Assembly (NCBI RefSeq): GCF_024808255.1
Contig: NZ_JANTYS010000002.1
Span: 186,001 to 250,000, forward strand
Source: Mucilaginibacter dorajii
Lineage (GTDB): Bacteria; Bacteroidota; Bacteroidia; Sphingobacteriales; Sphingobacteriaceae
Reading direction: 5' to 3'
Length of the DNA stretch: 64,000 bases
The notes below the pieces were generated by a model. It saw nothing but the letters and a program-made list of their open reading frames with translations, was not told where the DNA came from and searched no databases. This document shows, piece by piece, positions 27,003 through 35,003 of this stretch (its first letter is position 1; every line of letters begins with the position of its first letter). Position numbers and translations under genes: made by a program.

Positions 27003-29327
27003 CTACCCCAGTGGCAAGCTAAAATAAAACGTTGAGCCTACGCCGCTTTTACTTTCGGCCCAGATTTTACCATTGTGGCGGCGGATGATTTCGGCGCTTA
27101 GATATAAGCCGATGCCAAAGCCCGAGATATGGCGGGTATGATTGGTTTCCACGCGGTAATAGCGATCGAAGATTTTGGGGAGATCCTGTTCTTTTATGCC
27201 CATACCTTCGTCCTTTACACTTACCTGTGCGCTGCCATTAACGAGAATGCATTTCACCATGATATCGTGGCCTTTGGGCGAATACTTGATGGCATTGCTG
27301 ATGAGGTTGGAGAGTACCGAACTTATTTTATCCCTATCGGCATTGATGTGCGCACGGTCACAATCGGTCAAGTGAATTACATGCGTGGTGATGGTTAACG
27401 TATGCTCGTCCACCACCTCGCGGATTAACTCGTCAAGGTCAAACTCTTCTTTATCGATAGCAATTTTGCCCGACTCCAACCGGGAAACATTCAGGAAACC
27501 ATTAATCATACTACTCATGCGCTTTACCTGCACATTGGCTTTATCCATGGCGCCCACCAGGAAACTATCCGGGCTTTCCTTCAACTTGGCATTGGTTACC
27601 TGCACCAGCGCCATCAATGATGTAAGCGGTGTTTTCAGCTCATGGCTTACCATACCAATAAAATCATTTTTGCGCAGTTCATCGCGTTTCTTCTCAGAAA
27701 TATCCCGGGCTATCTTCGAAACACCGGTAATGTTTCCCTGCGCATCCCTGATAGGCGAGATAGTGAGCGATACGTCAATGATCCTCCCGTCACTGGTTAA
27801 ACGTTGGGTGTCAAAGTGGGTTACCCGATCTCCATTTTTAAGCTTGCTAATGATAAGTGATTCTTCATCCAATCTATCCGGCGGCAGTAGTTTCAATATG
27901 GATTGGCCTATCATTTCAGTATCGGCATACCCAAACATACGTTGGGCCGAAGGATTCCAGCTGGTAATTATCCCATCTAAAGTTTTGGAAATAATGGCAT
28001 CATCAGTTGATTCAACTATAGCGGCCAGCTTAGCGCTGCCTTCTTCGGCTTTTTTATTTTCGGTAATATCAAGGGCAATCACCAGGCCGGCGTAAACTAC
28101 ACCTAATTCATTTTTTAGCGGCACAAAATCTACCTGCAAATCGGCGTCCGCCACACTTTTCACATCTACCCTAAATTGTTCGCCATTCAACATTCTGTCA
28201 TACCAGTCTTTGGCGGTTTCATAGCGCTCGCCGGCCACATCTGCCAGGAATTTCCCTTTATAGCTGTCGTCATGATAGCCCATAATGCCGCGCATGTCGC
28301 CCTCTACGGTAACCAGCCTGCGCTCCATATCAACCACTAAAATCAGCGAGCGGGGAATATTAACAGCGATGGATCGGAAAAGCCTTTCGTTCCGGAGCGT
28401 TGCCTCCCGACTGGCGTGCAACTCCTCGTTGGTAGCTACCATTTCTTCGTTGGCGGCAGCCAGCTCTTCATTTATGGCGGTCAGCTCCTCGTTAAGGGCC
28501 TGTGTTTCTTCTTCACTTTCGGCAAGTGCCATGGTGCGCTCATTAACCCGTTGTTCTAATTGTTCGTTAAACAAAGTCAACTCATCCTGAGCCTGCGCAA
28601 GTTCCTCATTAATGGCCGTCAGCTCTTCATTGCCCGCGGTTAACTCTTCATTTAAAGCCGCGGTTTCTTCTTCCTTTTTTTGCAGTTCTTCCCGCAGTAT
28701 GTCTTTTTGAGTTATTTCCCTAACCACACCAAAGTAAGAGATTAGCGCAATAATTATAGCCAGTGCCAAAGCGGCAAGTATAGCGTACGGAGCCACCGAG
28801 GTATAGCGGTTTAATACACCAGTGCGTTGATCTAACAATCTGTGTTCAGTATTTTCTGCTTTATCAATGGCAGCCCGTAACGCATCCATGGCCATGCGCC
28901 CCTCATCCAGATCAACAGCAGAAACGATATCACCCTTTTGTTTTTTGCTGATTAAATCCTGCAGGATATTCATCCTTTTGCCTAATACCGCTCTTATCTT
29001 AGCTATATTTCTCTGCTGCCCGTGGTTATCACCGGTAAGTACATCTGCTTCATTAATGAGGACTGCCGCCCTTTCATACGCGCCATGATATGGGATTAAA
29101 AAAACAGCTTTACCGGTGAGGATATACCCGCGCTGGCCAGTTTCGGCATCCTTCATTACCGACATTGCGCTTTCCAGTTTTTGTATCACCAGGTTACTAT
29201 GCGCAACTGCCTTATTACTATCCAACAAATTATTTAAAGTGTTATAAGAAATGATACCTACCGTTAACAATATCAATATGGAAAAGCCATATCCAAGCTG
29301 CAGGTTACGGTTGAAGTTTAGTTTCAT
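27003..29327 (-). CDS. CHASE3-PAS hybrid-type sensor histidine kinase (no receiver)
   Basis: A 774-residue membrane kinase. The N-terminal membrane helix is followed by a CHASE3 domain (MKDAETGQRGYILTG), a second helix (YAILAALALAIIIALISYFG), and a long coiled coil of repeated NEELTAINEEL heptads (about 220-310). Two PAS domains and HisKA with FIGMVSHELKTPL (H562) follow, then the HATPase domain with NLISNAIKYSP and GFGIGLYLS. There is no receiver domain and no response-regulator gene adjacent, so its partner is elsewhere. ATG at 29327 is used; a TTG three codons upstream is less likely. The ligand is unknown. Confidence 0.93.
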   Translation of the reverse strand: MKLNFNRNLQLGYGFSILILLTVGIISYNTLNNLLDSNKAVAHSNLVIQKLESAMSVMKDAETGQRGYILTGKAVFLIPYHGAYERAAVLINEADVLTGDNHGQQRNIAKIRAVLGKRMNILQDLISKKQKGDIVSAVDLDEGRMAMDALRAAIDKAENTEHRLLDQRTGVLNRYTSVAPYAILAALALAIIIALISYFGVVREITQKDILREELQKKEEETAALNEELTAGNEELTAINEELAQAQDELTLFNEQLEQRVNERTMALAESEEETQALNEELTAINEELAAANEEMVATNEELHASREATLRNERLFRSIAVNIPRSLILVVDMERRLVTVEGDMRGIMGYHDDSYKGKFLADVAGERYETAKDWYDRMLNGEQFRVDVKSVADADLQVDFVPLKNELGVVYAGLVIALDITENKKAEEGSAKLAAIVESTDDAIISKTLDGIITSWNPSAQRMFGYADTEMIGQSILKLLPPDRLDEESLIISKLKNGDRVTHFDTQRLTSDGRIIDVSLTISPIRDAQGNITGVSKIARDISEKKRDELRKNDFIGMVSHELKTPLTSLMALVQVTNAKLKESPDSFLVGAMDKANVQVKRMSSMINGFLNVSRLESGKIAIDKEEFDLDELIREVVDEHTLTITTHVIHLTDCDRAHINADRDKISSVLSNLISNAIKYSPKGHDIMVKCILVNGSAQVSVKDEGMGIKEQDLPKIFDRYYRVETNHTRHISGFGIGLYLSAEIIRRHNGKIWAESKSGVGSTFYFSLPLG

Positions 29328-29478
29328 AGACGCCAAGAAATATTCCGGTGGAGAGTAATCGCTAATTTGGATTTTTTACCGATACCCTGTGAAATTTGCA
29401 CGCTAAAGTAGGACTAATAGCTTAAAGGTAAAATAGATATTAAAAAAATAAAAGATCGATAGTCGCTGTGTACTAATA

Positions 29479-30015
29479 CTATCCAATTTCCGCCATCTTG
29501 TTTAAAATAAGCTCCACCCTTTCTTCCACAGTAGTATCTCCCTCGATGATCAGCAATGACTTCCTGAGGTTTTTCATCCAGTTTTGGTGTACCTGTAAAG
29601 TGCGACCGTCGGTGGTATTATCGTCATAACCCTGCGCCCAATCTAAAAATTTGTGGTAAAGTATAATGCGTTCAGGGTTGGTATATATCTCATCACCGTA
29701 GCGTTCAAATTCGCGTTTTTTAAGCCTGTCCATTCTTATCTCGTGGGGGATATACAAAAATACTGACAGATCAAAATCCCAGTTATTATTCCAACCTACA
29801 ACCGAACCACTAACTATCCAATTTTCATGAGCAGCGGTATCGCGGTTAATCATGGCGTTGCGCTCCTGGGGATCTCTTTTAACTGTGAACGGCATTTCAG
29901 CTGGCACCCAGAAATAATGGTCGCCATCAAACACTGGGTAGTTGAGCTTTTGACCCAGGGCCTTGCCTAAAGTGGTTGAGCCGGAGCCGGATGCTCCGAA
30001 GATGTTGATTTGCAT
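29479..30015 (-). CDS. P-loop kinase-like protein (adenylate/shikimate kinase fold)
   Basis: A 178-residue cytosolic protein from ATG 30015 (MQINIFG). Walker A is GASGSGSTTL at residues 7-16, followed by VFDGDHYFW, the usual acceptor-site position in small-molecule kinases. Later motifs RMDRLKKREFERYG resemble the lid arginines of shikimate- and topology-modulation-type kinases. No substrate can be assigned. The gene ends 140 bases before the histidine-kinase start on the same strand; joint transcription is possible. Confidence 0.75.
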   Translation of the reverse strand: MQINIFGASGSGSTTLGKALGQKLNYPVFDGDHYFWVPAEMPFTVKRDPQERNAMINRDTAAHENWIVSGSVVGWNNNWDFDLSVFLYIPHEIRMDRLKKREFERYGDEIYTNPERIILYHKFLDWAQGYDDNTTDGRTLQVHQNWMKNLRKSLLIIEGDTTVEERVELILNKMAEIG

Positions 30016-30030
30016 AAGCCTCACCTAAAT

Positions 30031-30047
30031 CCTCTCCAAAGGAGAGG
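30031..30047. repeat. CCTCTCC-AAA-GGAGAGG hairpin
   Basis: A perfect 7-bp stem with a 3-base loop at the 5' side of the P-loop kinase gene. The surrounding text (cacctaaatcctctccaaa) is a common dispersed repeat in Bacteroidota. Confidence 0.55.
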
Positions 30048-30134
30048 ACTTTAAAAGTATGTTTAAAGAATTACATTTTTTATTCCCAAAGTCGTGCTGA
30101 TTACTTACTTCAACATGACTTCATTTTGTGTGAT

Positions 30135-30223
30135 CGTCATTGTGAGGTACGAAGCAATCCCCTACTATGCAGATTCACCCTGTACAGTTGGGGATTGCTT
30201 CGTCGTTCCTCCCCGCAATGACG
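30135..30223. repeat. MITE-like palindrome GTCATTGYGAGG, copy 2
   Basis: Arms CGTCATTGTGAGGTACGAAG and CTTCGT-CCTCCCCGCAATGACG with a short centre. A second, degenerate copy follows at 30235-30308. Confidence 0.7.
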
Positions 30224-30234
30224 GGATACTTATT

Positions 30235-30308
30235 GTCATGGGTAAACACAAAGCAATCGCGCCGCTCTGTAAAGCTACGAGATTGCCACGCTACGCTTGC
30301 AGTGACAT
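30235..30308. repeat. Degenerate copy of the same palindrome
   Basis: Begins GTCATGGGTAAACACAAAGC and ends GCTTGCAGTGACAT. It is recognisable by the GTCAT...GTGACAT ends and the AAAGCAATCGC core, with the rest diverged. Confidence 0.45.
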
Positions 30309-30355
30309 AGTTTTACGTTTGTTGTGGATAGGCACTAAGCAATGACGACGGGATT

Positions 30356-30607
30356 TTATTTCCCCTCTACCTTCGGTGCTCTTTTATCGGGCATAGGGCC
30401 GCGTTTGTAAATGATAAGGCCGTTTAGGAAATTGCGCAGGATCTGGTCGCCACAGGGTTTAAAATTGGGGTGATCATCGGCACGAAAAATGGCACCTAAC
30501 TCGGTTTTGGTAATGCGGAAATTGGCCAGTTCCAAAACCTTTATAATATCATCATCGGTAAACTTCATAGCTACCCGCAGCTTTTTCATGATATCATTAT
30601 TGCTCAT
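30356..30607 (-). CDS. DUF1456 family protein, single domain
   Basis: An 83-residue cytosolic protein holding one DUF1456 unit (MSNNDIMKKLRVAMKF, DDDIIKVLELANF, ELGAIFRADDHPNFKPCGDQ, ILRNFLNGLI). The Escherichia coli homologue YehS carries two such units in about 156 residues, so this is a half-length form; the clean start and stop suggest that it is natural. It follows the DbpA-like helicase gene 15 bases downstream on the same strand, probably as an operon. Function unknown. Confidence 0.8.
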   Translation of the reverse strand: MSNNDIMKKLRVAMKFTDDDIIKVLELANFRITKTELGAIFRADDHPNFKPCGDQILRNFLNGLIIYKRGPMPDKRAPKVEGK

Positions 30608-30622
30608 GCTCTCGGTATTTAA

Positions 30623-31924
30623 TTATATGGAAATATCTATTTTAACTTTTTTGTTCTTGATCTTTTCGCCTTTGATCAATTGCACGGTTTTCTCAATCCG
30701 GTTGCGTTTTACGGCAGCGTAAGAGGTATGGTCAAGCACCTCTATCAGACCCACATCCTCTTTATCCAGCCCACCTTTTTTTAATAGCAGGCCTACTATA
30801 TCTATCTTGTTCACCTTATCTTTTTTTCCGGCTGCAATATATAATGTAGCCCAGGGCGACGGCTTGGGCACTACAGGGTTTTCTGGCAGTTCCTCCACCT
30901 CGGGCATTTCTTTTAAATACGATGGCTTTTCATCGGGTGTAAGCATGAGATATGATGTGCCTTTGGCATGCATGCGGGCCGTGCGGCCGTTACGGTGCAC
31001 ATAGGCCTCTTCGTTATGCGGTAACTGGTAGTGTACCACGTGCTCAATTTCGGGGATATCCAGGCCGCGTGATGCAAGGTCGGTAGTGATCAACAGGCGG
31101 TGGCTGCCGTTTCTGAATTTTAGCAAGGCACGTTCGCGGTCGTCCTGCTCCATGCCGCCATGGAAAATATCATGGGGTAATCCGCGGTCGTAAAGCAGAT
31201 CGCTGATGCGTTCCACAGCTTCGCGGTGGTTACAGAAAACCAGGGTGGCTTTGTCACCTATTTTACAGATTAGCGCAAACAGGGCATCCAGTTTATCGGC
31301 GGCTTCGGCTATAACGGCTTTTTGTTTGATATCGGGGGTGATGGCAGCATTGGTTAAATAATCCAGCTCCATAGGCCGGTTCATCCCGGTAAATAAAGGG
31401 ATCTCGTCCATTTTGGTGGCCGAGGTAAGCATCCGTTTTTTGATATTGGGCATAGCGCCAATAATAAATGCCATATCCTCCTGGAAACCAAATTCCAGGG
31501 CTTTATCAAACTCATCTAAAATAAGTGTATGAATAGTATCGGTAGTAAAGCTATGGCGGCGTAAGTGATGCGCTATCCTGCCGGGTGTGCCTATCAACAC
31601 TGCAGGCGGCTGCGACAGGTTGTTACGTTCTATTTTTACCGGGTGACCACCATAACAGCAGTTCACCTTAAAGCCGCTGCCAATAGTCCTGAAAACCTGT
31701 TCTATCTGCAAAGCCAGCTCTCGGGATGGTACTATGATAAGCGCCTGTACCGTTGGGATGCTGCTATCAAGCAAACCTAACAAAGGCAGCAAAAAACCAA
31801 GCGTTTTGCCCGTGCCCGTTGGCGACAACAAAACCACATCGCTTTTTTTGGCTGCGCTGATGGCGGCCTCCTGCATGGGGTTAAGGGCATTAATTTTAAG
31901 ATTAGCAAGCGCTTCTTTGATCAT
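30623..31924 (-). CDS. DEAD-box RNA helicase, DbpA-like
   Basis: A 433-residue cytosolic ATP-dependent RNA helicase from ATG 31924 (MIKEALANLKI). Q motif and Walker A SPTGTGKT lie at residues 34-41. Motif Ia is PSRELA, and motif II reads DEFD instead of DEAD. SAT, ARGLD-type TTDLASRGLDIPE and HRNGRTARM complete the motor. The C-terminal RNA-binding domain (LYIAAGKKDKVNKIDIVGLL) is of the DbpA type, which targets 23S rRNA helix 92 during 50S assembly. A -7 box at 31933-31940 lies upstream of this ATG and argues against the longer frame from 31957. DUF1456 gene downstream. Confidence 0.9.
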   Translation of the reverse strand: MIKEALANLKINALNPMQEAAISAAKKSDVVLLSPTGTGKTLGFLLPLLGLLDSSIPTVQALIIVPSRELALQIEQVFRTIGSGFKVNCCYGGHPVKIERNNLSQPPAVLIGTPGRIAHHLRRHSFTTDTIHTLILDEFDKALEFGFQEDMAFIIGAMPNIKKRMLTSATKMDEIPLFTGMNRPMELDYLTNAAITPDIKQKAVIAEAADKLDALFALICKIGDKATLVFCNHREAVERISDLLYDRGLPHDIFHGGMEQDDRERALLKFRNGSHRLLITTDLASRGLDIPEIEHVVHYQLPHNEEAYVHRNGRTARMHAKGTSYLMLTPDEKPSYLKEMPEVEELPENPVVPKPSPWATLYIAAGKKDKVNKIDIVGLLLKKGGLDKEDVGLIEVLDHTSYAAVKRNRIEKTVQLIKGEKIKNKKVKIDISI

Positions 31925-31932
31925 GATAGGCG

Positions 31933-31940
31933 CAAAGATA
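31933..31940 (-). promoter_or_regulatory. Predicted -7 box of the DbpA-like gene
   Basis: TATCTTTG on the minus strand, eight bases before the ATG at 31924. The -33 element is not clear. It would give a near-leaderless mRNA. Confidence 0.4.
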
Positions 31941-32087
31941 CGGGAAATAAGCCGCAACGCTTACCTTTTAAAAATCGGGATGGCCAGTAGCAGAATTCGT
32001 CGATTAAGCAAAAAAACTATGTCATTGCGAGTTGTAAAATCCGGCGGACTGTGAAGATGGAAATGACGTAGATCGCATGGCGGCGAA

Positions 32088-32261
32088 GACTCACCCGCCA
32101 GCGCTACGCGCGGCACCCCCTCTTCGGCTTCGCCGGAAAGAGGGTTTTGAAGATTTTTTTTGCATTTATATTACTTGTAATCAATCGATTAATTATTAAA
32201 ACCCCTCTTTCCACCGCAGGTGAAGAGAGAGGGTGGCGGGCGCAGCCTCGCCGGGTGAGTC
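32088..32261. repeat. Long imperfect palindrome, GACTCACCCG ends
   Basis: GACTCACCCG at 32088 pairs with CGGGTGAGTC ending at 32261. Inside, CCCTCTTCGGCTTCGCCGGAAAGAGGG forms its own hairpin, and AACCCCTCTTTCC and GAGAGAGGGTGGCGGGCG make up the right arm. It is 174 bp, non-coding, between the helicase and a hypothetical gene. It resembles a dispersed Bacteroidota repeat. Confidence 0.65.
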
Positions 32262-32301
32262 TTAGCCCGCGTTCAAAGCCAATGTTTGTGTAAAGTCAAA
32301 A

Positions 32302-32386
32302 CGTCATGGGTAGGAACGAAGCAATCGCGAACTATGCAAAACCGCCCTGTACAGTATGCGATTGCTTCGTTCCTCGCAATGACATG
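32302..32386. repeat. MITE-like palindrome, copy 3
   Basis: CGTCATGGGTAGGAACGAAG on the left, CTTCGTTCCTCGCAATGACA on the right, with centre CTATGCAAAACCGCCCTGTA. The left arm is more diverged than the right. Confidence 0.7.
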
Positions 32387-32429
32387 ACTTGTTTTATGCT
32401 ATTTGAGGAACAAAATATAGCCCTGACAG

Positions 32430-32726
32430 CTACACTATCCTATTTTCATCCAATTCCCTGTCCTCTGCATTCGGCTCGCGGTAATCTTTGATGAACTGGG
32501 CAATTTCTTCGGCCTGGGGATGGGTAAGGTCGCCAATACCGCTGTATTCCCACTGGTTCATATCATCGTCAAAAACAATATCACCCAAACCAACAGCACC
32601 CTCACTTAAGGCAAATACACCTGTGGCGTACTTATCCCCGCCGGGGATGGTTTCAATATGGGGCTTAATTGTGATGTGCCTGTCGCCATCCTCGGTATAT
32701 AAATTATATTCTGCCGGCTTTATCAT
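32430..32726 (-). CDS. Hypothetical small acidic protein
   Basis: A 98-residue soluble, strongly acidic protein with no signal peptide. It reads MIKPAEYNLYTEDGDRHITI and then KYATGVFALSEGAVGLGDIV, with the C-terminus rich in D/E (EPNAEDRELDENRIV). I do not recognise a family. It is a single gene; the pseudouridine synthase gene lies 70 bases upstream on the same strand and could share its transcript. Confidence 0.6.
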   Translation of the reverse strand: MIKPAEYNLYTEDGDRHITIKPHIETIPGGDKYATGVFALSEGAVGLGDIVFDDDMNQWEYSGIGDLTHPQAEEIAQFIKDYREPNAEDRELDENRIV

Positions 32727-32796
32727 AGTTAAGGCGTTTGCCTAACCTACAAACGCCGGGCAATTTTGTTTATATTATTATTACAAAATGAATTGG

Positions 32797-33474
32797 TTAC
32801 CAACCCATCAATTGCATTGCCCTTGCAAATTCGGGCTGTATACTGGCGTGTATCGTAACATTTTCGCCGGTTATGGGGTGGGTAAAATTAAGATATGAAG
32901 CATGCAGCAGCATGGTTTCCATCTCCCATTTTTCTTTAAATAACTTGTTTTGCTTGTTGCAACCATGGGTACGGTCGCCAACAATAGGGTGAAAAATATG
33001 GCTGAAATGTTTGCGCAACTGGTGCATGCGGCCGGTAGTGGGCACAGCCTCAACCAATGAGTAACGTGATGTTGGGTGCGCACCTAATGGCACATCCAAC
33101 TCGGCCCGTTTTAACGTAGTATAGCGGGTAAAGGCATCCTGTAAGGTACCGTTTTCTTTACGCAGGGCATAATCAATATCTTCGGTATCGGGCGTATGGC
33201 CGCGCACAACAGCCAGGTATTTTTTATGTACCTGGTTTTCCATAAATTGCTGCTGCATGGCAATTTCAACCGGCTTGTTAAAAGCGAAAAGCAATATGCC
33301 GCCCGTTTTTCTATCTATCCGATGTGCCGGGTTAACTTTTTGGCCAATCTGATCCCGCAACAGCTGTAAAGCAAATTCCGATGCATCTGCCGCGATGGAC
33401 GACCGGTGTACCAACAAACCATGCGGTTTGTTAATGGCTATTAAATACTCGTCGCGATATATGATCTCTAACAT
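32797..33474 (-). CDS. RluA-family pseudouridine synthase, TruC-like
   Basis: A 225-residue cytosolic enzyme from ATG 33474 (MLEIIYRDEYL). It converts a uridine to pseudouridine. The catalytic aspartate is D54 in the signature HRIDRKTGG. NKPHGLLVH, VHKKYLAVVRG and TGRMHQLRKH are the other family motifs. Length and the absence of an S4 domain point to TruC, which acts at tRNA position 65, although other RluA members cannot be excluded. A TAACTTCG near-consensus -7 box lies at 33488-33481 on this strand, upstream of the ATG, which supports this start. Confidence 0.85.
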   Translation of the reverse strand: MLEIIYRDEYLIAINKPHGLLVHRSSIAADASEFALQLLRDQIGQKVNPAHRIDRKTGGILLFAFNKPVEIAMQQQFMENQVHKKYLAVVRGHTPDTEDIDYALRKENGTLQDAFTRYTTLKRAELDVPLGAHPTSRYSLVEAVPTTGRMHQLRKHFSHIFHPIVGDRTHGCNKQNKLFKEKWEMETMLLHASYLNFTHPITGENVTIHASIQPEFARAMQLMGW

Positions 33475-33490
33475 GACCGGCGAAGTTACT

Positions 33491-33674
33491 GAGAATAGAA
33501 TCAAGAGTTAAGAGTCAAGAATTAAGATAGCTGCAAAAAACTTAGAAATAGAATCAAGACAGCTACAAAATGCGTGAGAATAGAATCAAGAGTCAAGAAT
33601 CAAGATAGCTGCAAAAAGCCTAAAATATAACAAATGAAAATAACCGAACGTCTTGACTCTTGGTTCTTGACTCT
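33491..33674. repeat. Direct and inverted copies of an AGAATCAAGA repeat
   Basis: 'gaatagaatcaagag...aagatagctgcaaaa' text occurs at 33491-33540, partly at 33545-33570 and again at 33576-33617. An inverted version (TCTTGACTCTTGGTTCTTGA) starts at 33650. Located between the divergent truC-like and DUF5009 genes. Confidence 0.6.
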
Positions 33675-33696
33675 CGTCTCTTTATATATATCTTTA
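33667..33696 (+). promoter_or_regulatory. Predicted promoter of the DUF5009 gene
   Basis: TTG at 33667-33669, 19 bases, TATCTTTA at 33689-33696 (one mismatch in the -7 box). The ATG is at 33722. The -33 TTG is part of the end of the inverted TCTTGACTCT repeat. Confidence 0.5.
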
Positions 33697-33721
33697 GTAC
33701 AAACAAAACCTTCCTAAAATT

Positions 33722-34873
33722 ATGACCAAAACAATTACATCCCCGGCAGGCTATACCGCGCCCGACAGGATCAATGCCGCCCCTACCCGTTTGTTATCGT
33801 TAGATGCCCTGCGCGGGTTTGATATGTTTTGGATAATGGGTGGCGAAGAAATTTTTCATACCATGGCCAAAGCCACGGGTTCGCCGTTTTGGGGTGCTAT
33901 TGCCAACCAGTTTACCCACCCCGATTGGAATGGCTTCCACTTGTATGATCTTATCTTTCCGCTGTTTTTGTTTATGGCGGGTGTATCAACCCCGTTTTCG
34001 GTTGGGCGCGAATTGGAGAAAGGCAAAAGCAAAAGCCAACTGGTATGGCGGGTTATTAAACGGGCATTTATCCTGGTTTTATTGGGCCTGGTGGTAAACA
34101 ACGGCTTAAAAATTATGCCCATATCCGAAATCCGTTTTGCCAGCGTACTGGGCCGCATTGGTATTGCTTATATGTTTGCCAATATCATTTACCTGTACAG
34201 CAGTGAACGCGCGCAAATGGTTTGGTTTTGGGTGTTCATTATCGGCTACTGGCTACTGCTTAAGTTTACATCGGCTCCGGGCTTTCCACATGGCGACCTT
34301 ACCATGCAGGGCAATTTTGCATCCTATATGGATAGGGTAATATTACCGGGCAAACTTTATTTAGGCATTCATGATCCTGAAGGGCTGTTTAGCACCATAC
34401 CGGCTATAAGCACCGGCCTGTTAGGTATCATTACAGGTACTATCCTCAAAAAAACAGAGCTACCACAAATGAAAAAGGTGGCCATACTGGTCATAACAGG
34501 AGTCGCATTTTTGGTAATAGCACAGATCTGGAACCTGGACTTCCCCATCAATAAAAACCTGTGGACCAGCAGCTTTGTAATGCAGGTTGGCGGCATAAGC
34601 TTACTGCTGATGGCGTTTTTTTACTATATTATTGATGTACTGGGTTATCAAAAATGGTCATTCTATTTCCGGGTAATCGGCATGAATTCCATACTGATTT
34701 ACATATCCGGGAAATTTATAAAATGGAGTTATACCAACACCGGCTTTTTTGGATGGCTCGGTCAGCTAATAGGCAATCCTTATAACGCGGTAGCTTTAGC
34801 TATCACCTTTGTGATGGTGAAGTGGGTGTTTTTGTATTACCTGTACCAGAAGAAAACTTTTCTGAGAGTATAA
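33722..34873 (+). CDS. DUF5009/HGSNAT-like membrane acyltransferase
   Basis: A 383-residue polytopic inner-membrane protein. The opening RLLSLDALRGFDMFWI is the family signature of bacterial relatives of heparan-alpha-glucosaminide N-acetyltransferase (NagX, DUF1624/DUF5009), and HLYDLIFPLFLFMAGVS follows with the conserved FxFxxG. About ten hydrophobic helices are visible. Members are thought to transfer acyl groups to amino sugars across the membrane; the substrate here is unknown. It converges with rlmF; the space between is a nested palindrome. Confidence 0.85.
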   Translation: MTKTITSPAGYTAPDRINAAPTRLLSLDALRGFDMFWIMGGEEIFHTMAKATGSPFWGAIANQFTHPDWNGFHLYDLIFPLFLFMAGVSTPFSVGRELEKGKSKSQLVWRVIKRAFILVLLGLVVNNGLKIMPISEIRFASVLGRIGIAYMFANIIYLYSSERAQMVWFWVFIIGYWLLLKFTSAPGFPHGDLTMQGNFASYMDRVILPGKLYLGIHDPEGLFSTIPAISTGLLGIITGTILKKTELPQMKKVAILVITGVAFLVIAQIWNLDFPINKNLWTSSFVMQVGGISLLLMAFFYYIIDVLGYQKWSFYFRVIGMNSILIYISGKFIKWSYTNTGFFGWLGQLIGNPYNAVALAITFVMVKWVFLYYLYQKKTFLRV

Positions 34874-34876
34874 TGC

Positions 34877-35002
34877 CTGAATCAGAATTTTTCACACGCT
34901 GATTATTTTTCAAAGGTGTTCAAGAGGGCTGCGCCGTTTTCAGAATTTAAGAATGGGCAGAATTATAATGGTTATTCTGCTAATTCTTAAATTCTGATTC
35001 AG
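34877..35002. repeat. Nested palindrome between convergent genes
   Basis: Outer arms CTGAATCAGAATTT (34877-34890) and its exact complement (34989-35002). An inner 14-bp pair CAGAATTTAAGAAT (34941-34954) matches the complement at 34983-34996. The right arms overlap, so two alternative folds exist. Likely a bidirectional terminator or a dispersed repeat. Confidence 0.7.
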
Positions 35003-35003
35003 A

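Noticed and set aside
27129..28095. Plus-strand frames across the histidine kinase
   Set aside because: Antisense shadows of the kinase with no domain pattern.
33491..33674. Possible CRISPR array
   Set aside because: Repeat units are irregular in length and in both orientations, and there are no unique spacers of fixed size or cas genes.
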